Shown piece after piece: positions 5,027 to 5,051 of a stretch of DNA of 5,051 bases. A program made the position numbers and the translations under genes. Source of the stretch: Candidatus Hydrogenedentota bacterium (GTDB lineage Bacteria; Hydrogenedentota; Hydrogenedentia; Hydrogenedentales; SLHB01); the NCBI GenBank assembly GCA_035416745.1, contig DAOLNV010000155.1:1-5051 (forward strand), read 5' to 3'. Below the pieces are notes generated by a model. That model made no database searches and had not been told where the DNA came from. It saw nothing but the letters and a program-made list of their open reading frames with translations. Every line of letters starts with the position of its first letter. Position 1 is the first letter of the stretch.

Positions 5027-5051
5027 CACGGAGACACAGGGAACACGAGAA
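5027..5051 (+). repeat. Purine-rich short quasi-repeat at the right edge
   Basis: Three imperfect units in tandem, CACGGAGA (5027-5034), CACAGGGAA (5035-5043) and CACGAGAA (5044-5051), run to the window end. An open frame from the ATG at 5006 reads MKTRTNAHGDTGNTR across it, without a visible ribosome binding site. Otherwise 4923-5026 contains only a G7 run (4985-4991) and nothing else I can support. Confidence 0.4.

Noticed and set aside
1..5051. CRISPR array, tRNA, rRNA, transposase or integrase
   Set aside because: No direct repeats with regular spacers, no tRNA-like cloverleaf that I could see, and no mobile-element protein motifs in any frame.

Overview
The window is GC-rich, densely coding bacterial DNA. 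The coding style is high-GC but start codons include TTG, and Shine-Dalgarno sites sit about 5-8 bases ahead of most starts. Gene content (a queuosine-type deazapurine pathway, a ThuA-domain protein and GspF-type inner-membrane platform proteins) fits a free-living bacterium, probably Gram-negative. Lineages such as Planctomycetota, Verrucomicrobiota or Hydrogenedentota would suit, but that placement is an inference from gene content only; nothing here is diagnostic.

Left part, minus strand (1-1022): queE and queD lie in tandem and make the early intermediates of the 7-deazaguanine (preQ0/queuosine) pathway. QueD would make 6-carboxytetrahydropterin and QueE would convert it to 7-carboxy-7-deazaguanine. 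QueD runs off the left edge. The queE stop codon and the queD TTG start are directly adjacent and in the same frame. The QueD N-terminus lacks the catalytic cysteine expected ahead of its HGH zinc motif.

Middle (1023-1917): a divergent promoter region separates queE from a complete ThuA-like protein on the plus strand, which stands alone without its usual dehydrogenase partner.

Plus-strand cluster (2018-4609): two different GspF/PilC-family membrane proteins are followed, 3 bases after the second, by a small membrane-anchored parvulin-type prolyl isomerase. A strong intrinsic terminator closes the cluster. No ATPase, pseudopilin, prepilin peptidase or secretin gene is present, so this looks like a detached platform-plus-foldase module of a type II secretion or type IV pilus-like machine. 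It is the best candidate here for an unusual system.

Right end (4676-5051): a possible small hydrophobic protein gene on the minus strand converges on the same terminator. The last 25 bases or so are a purine-rich quasi-repeat on the plus strand that may be the beginning of another element cut by the window edge.
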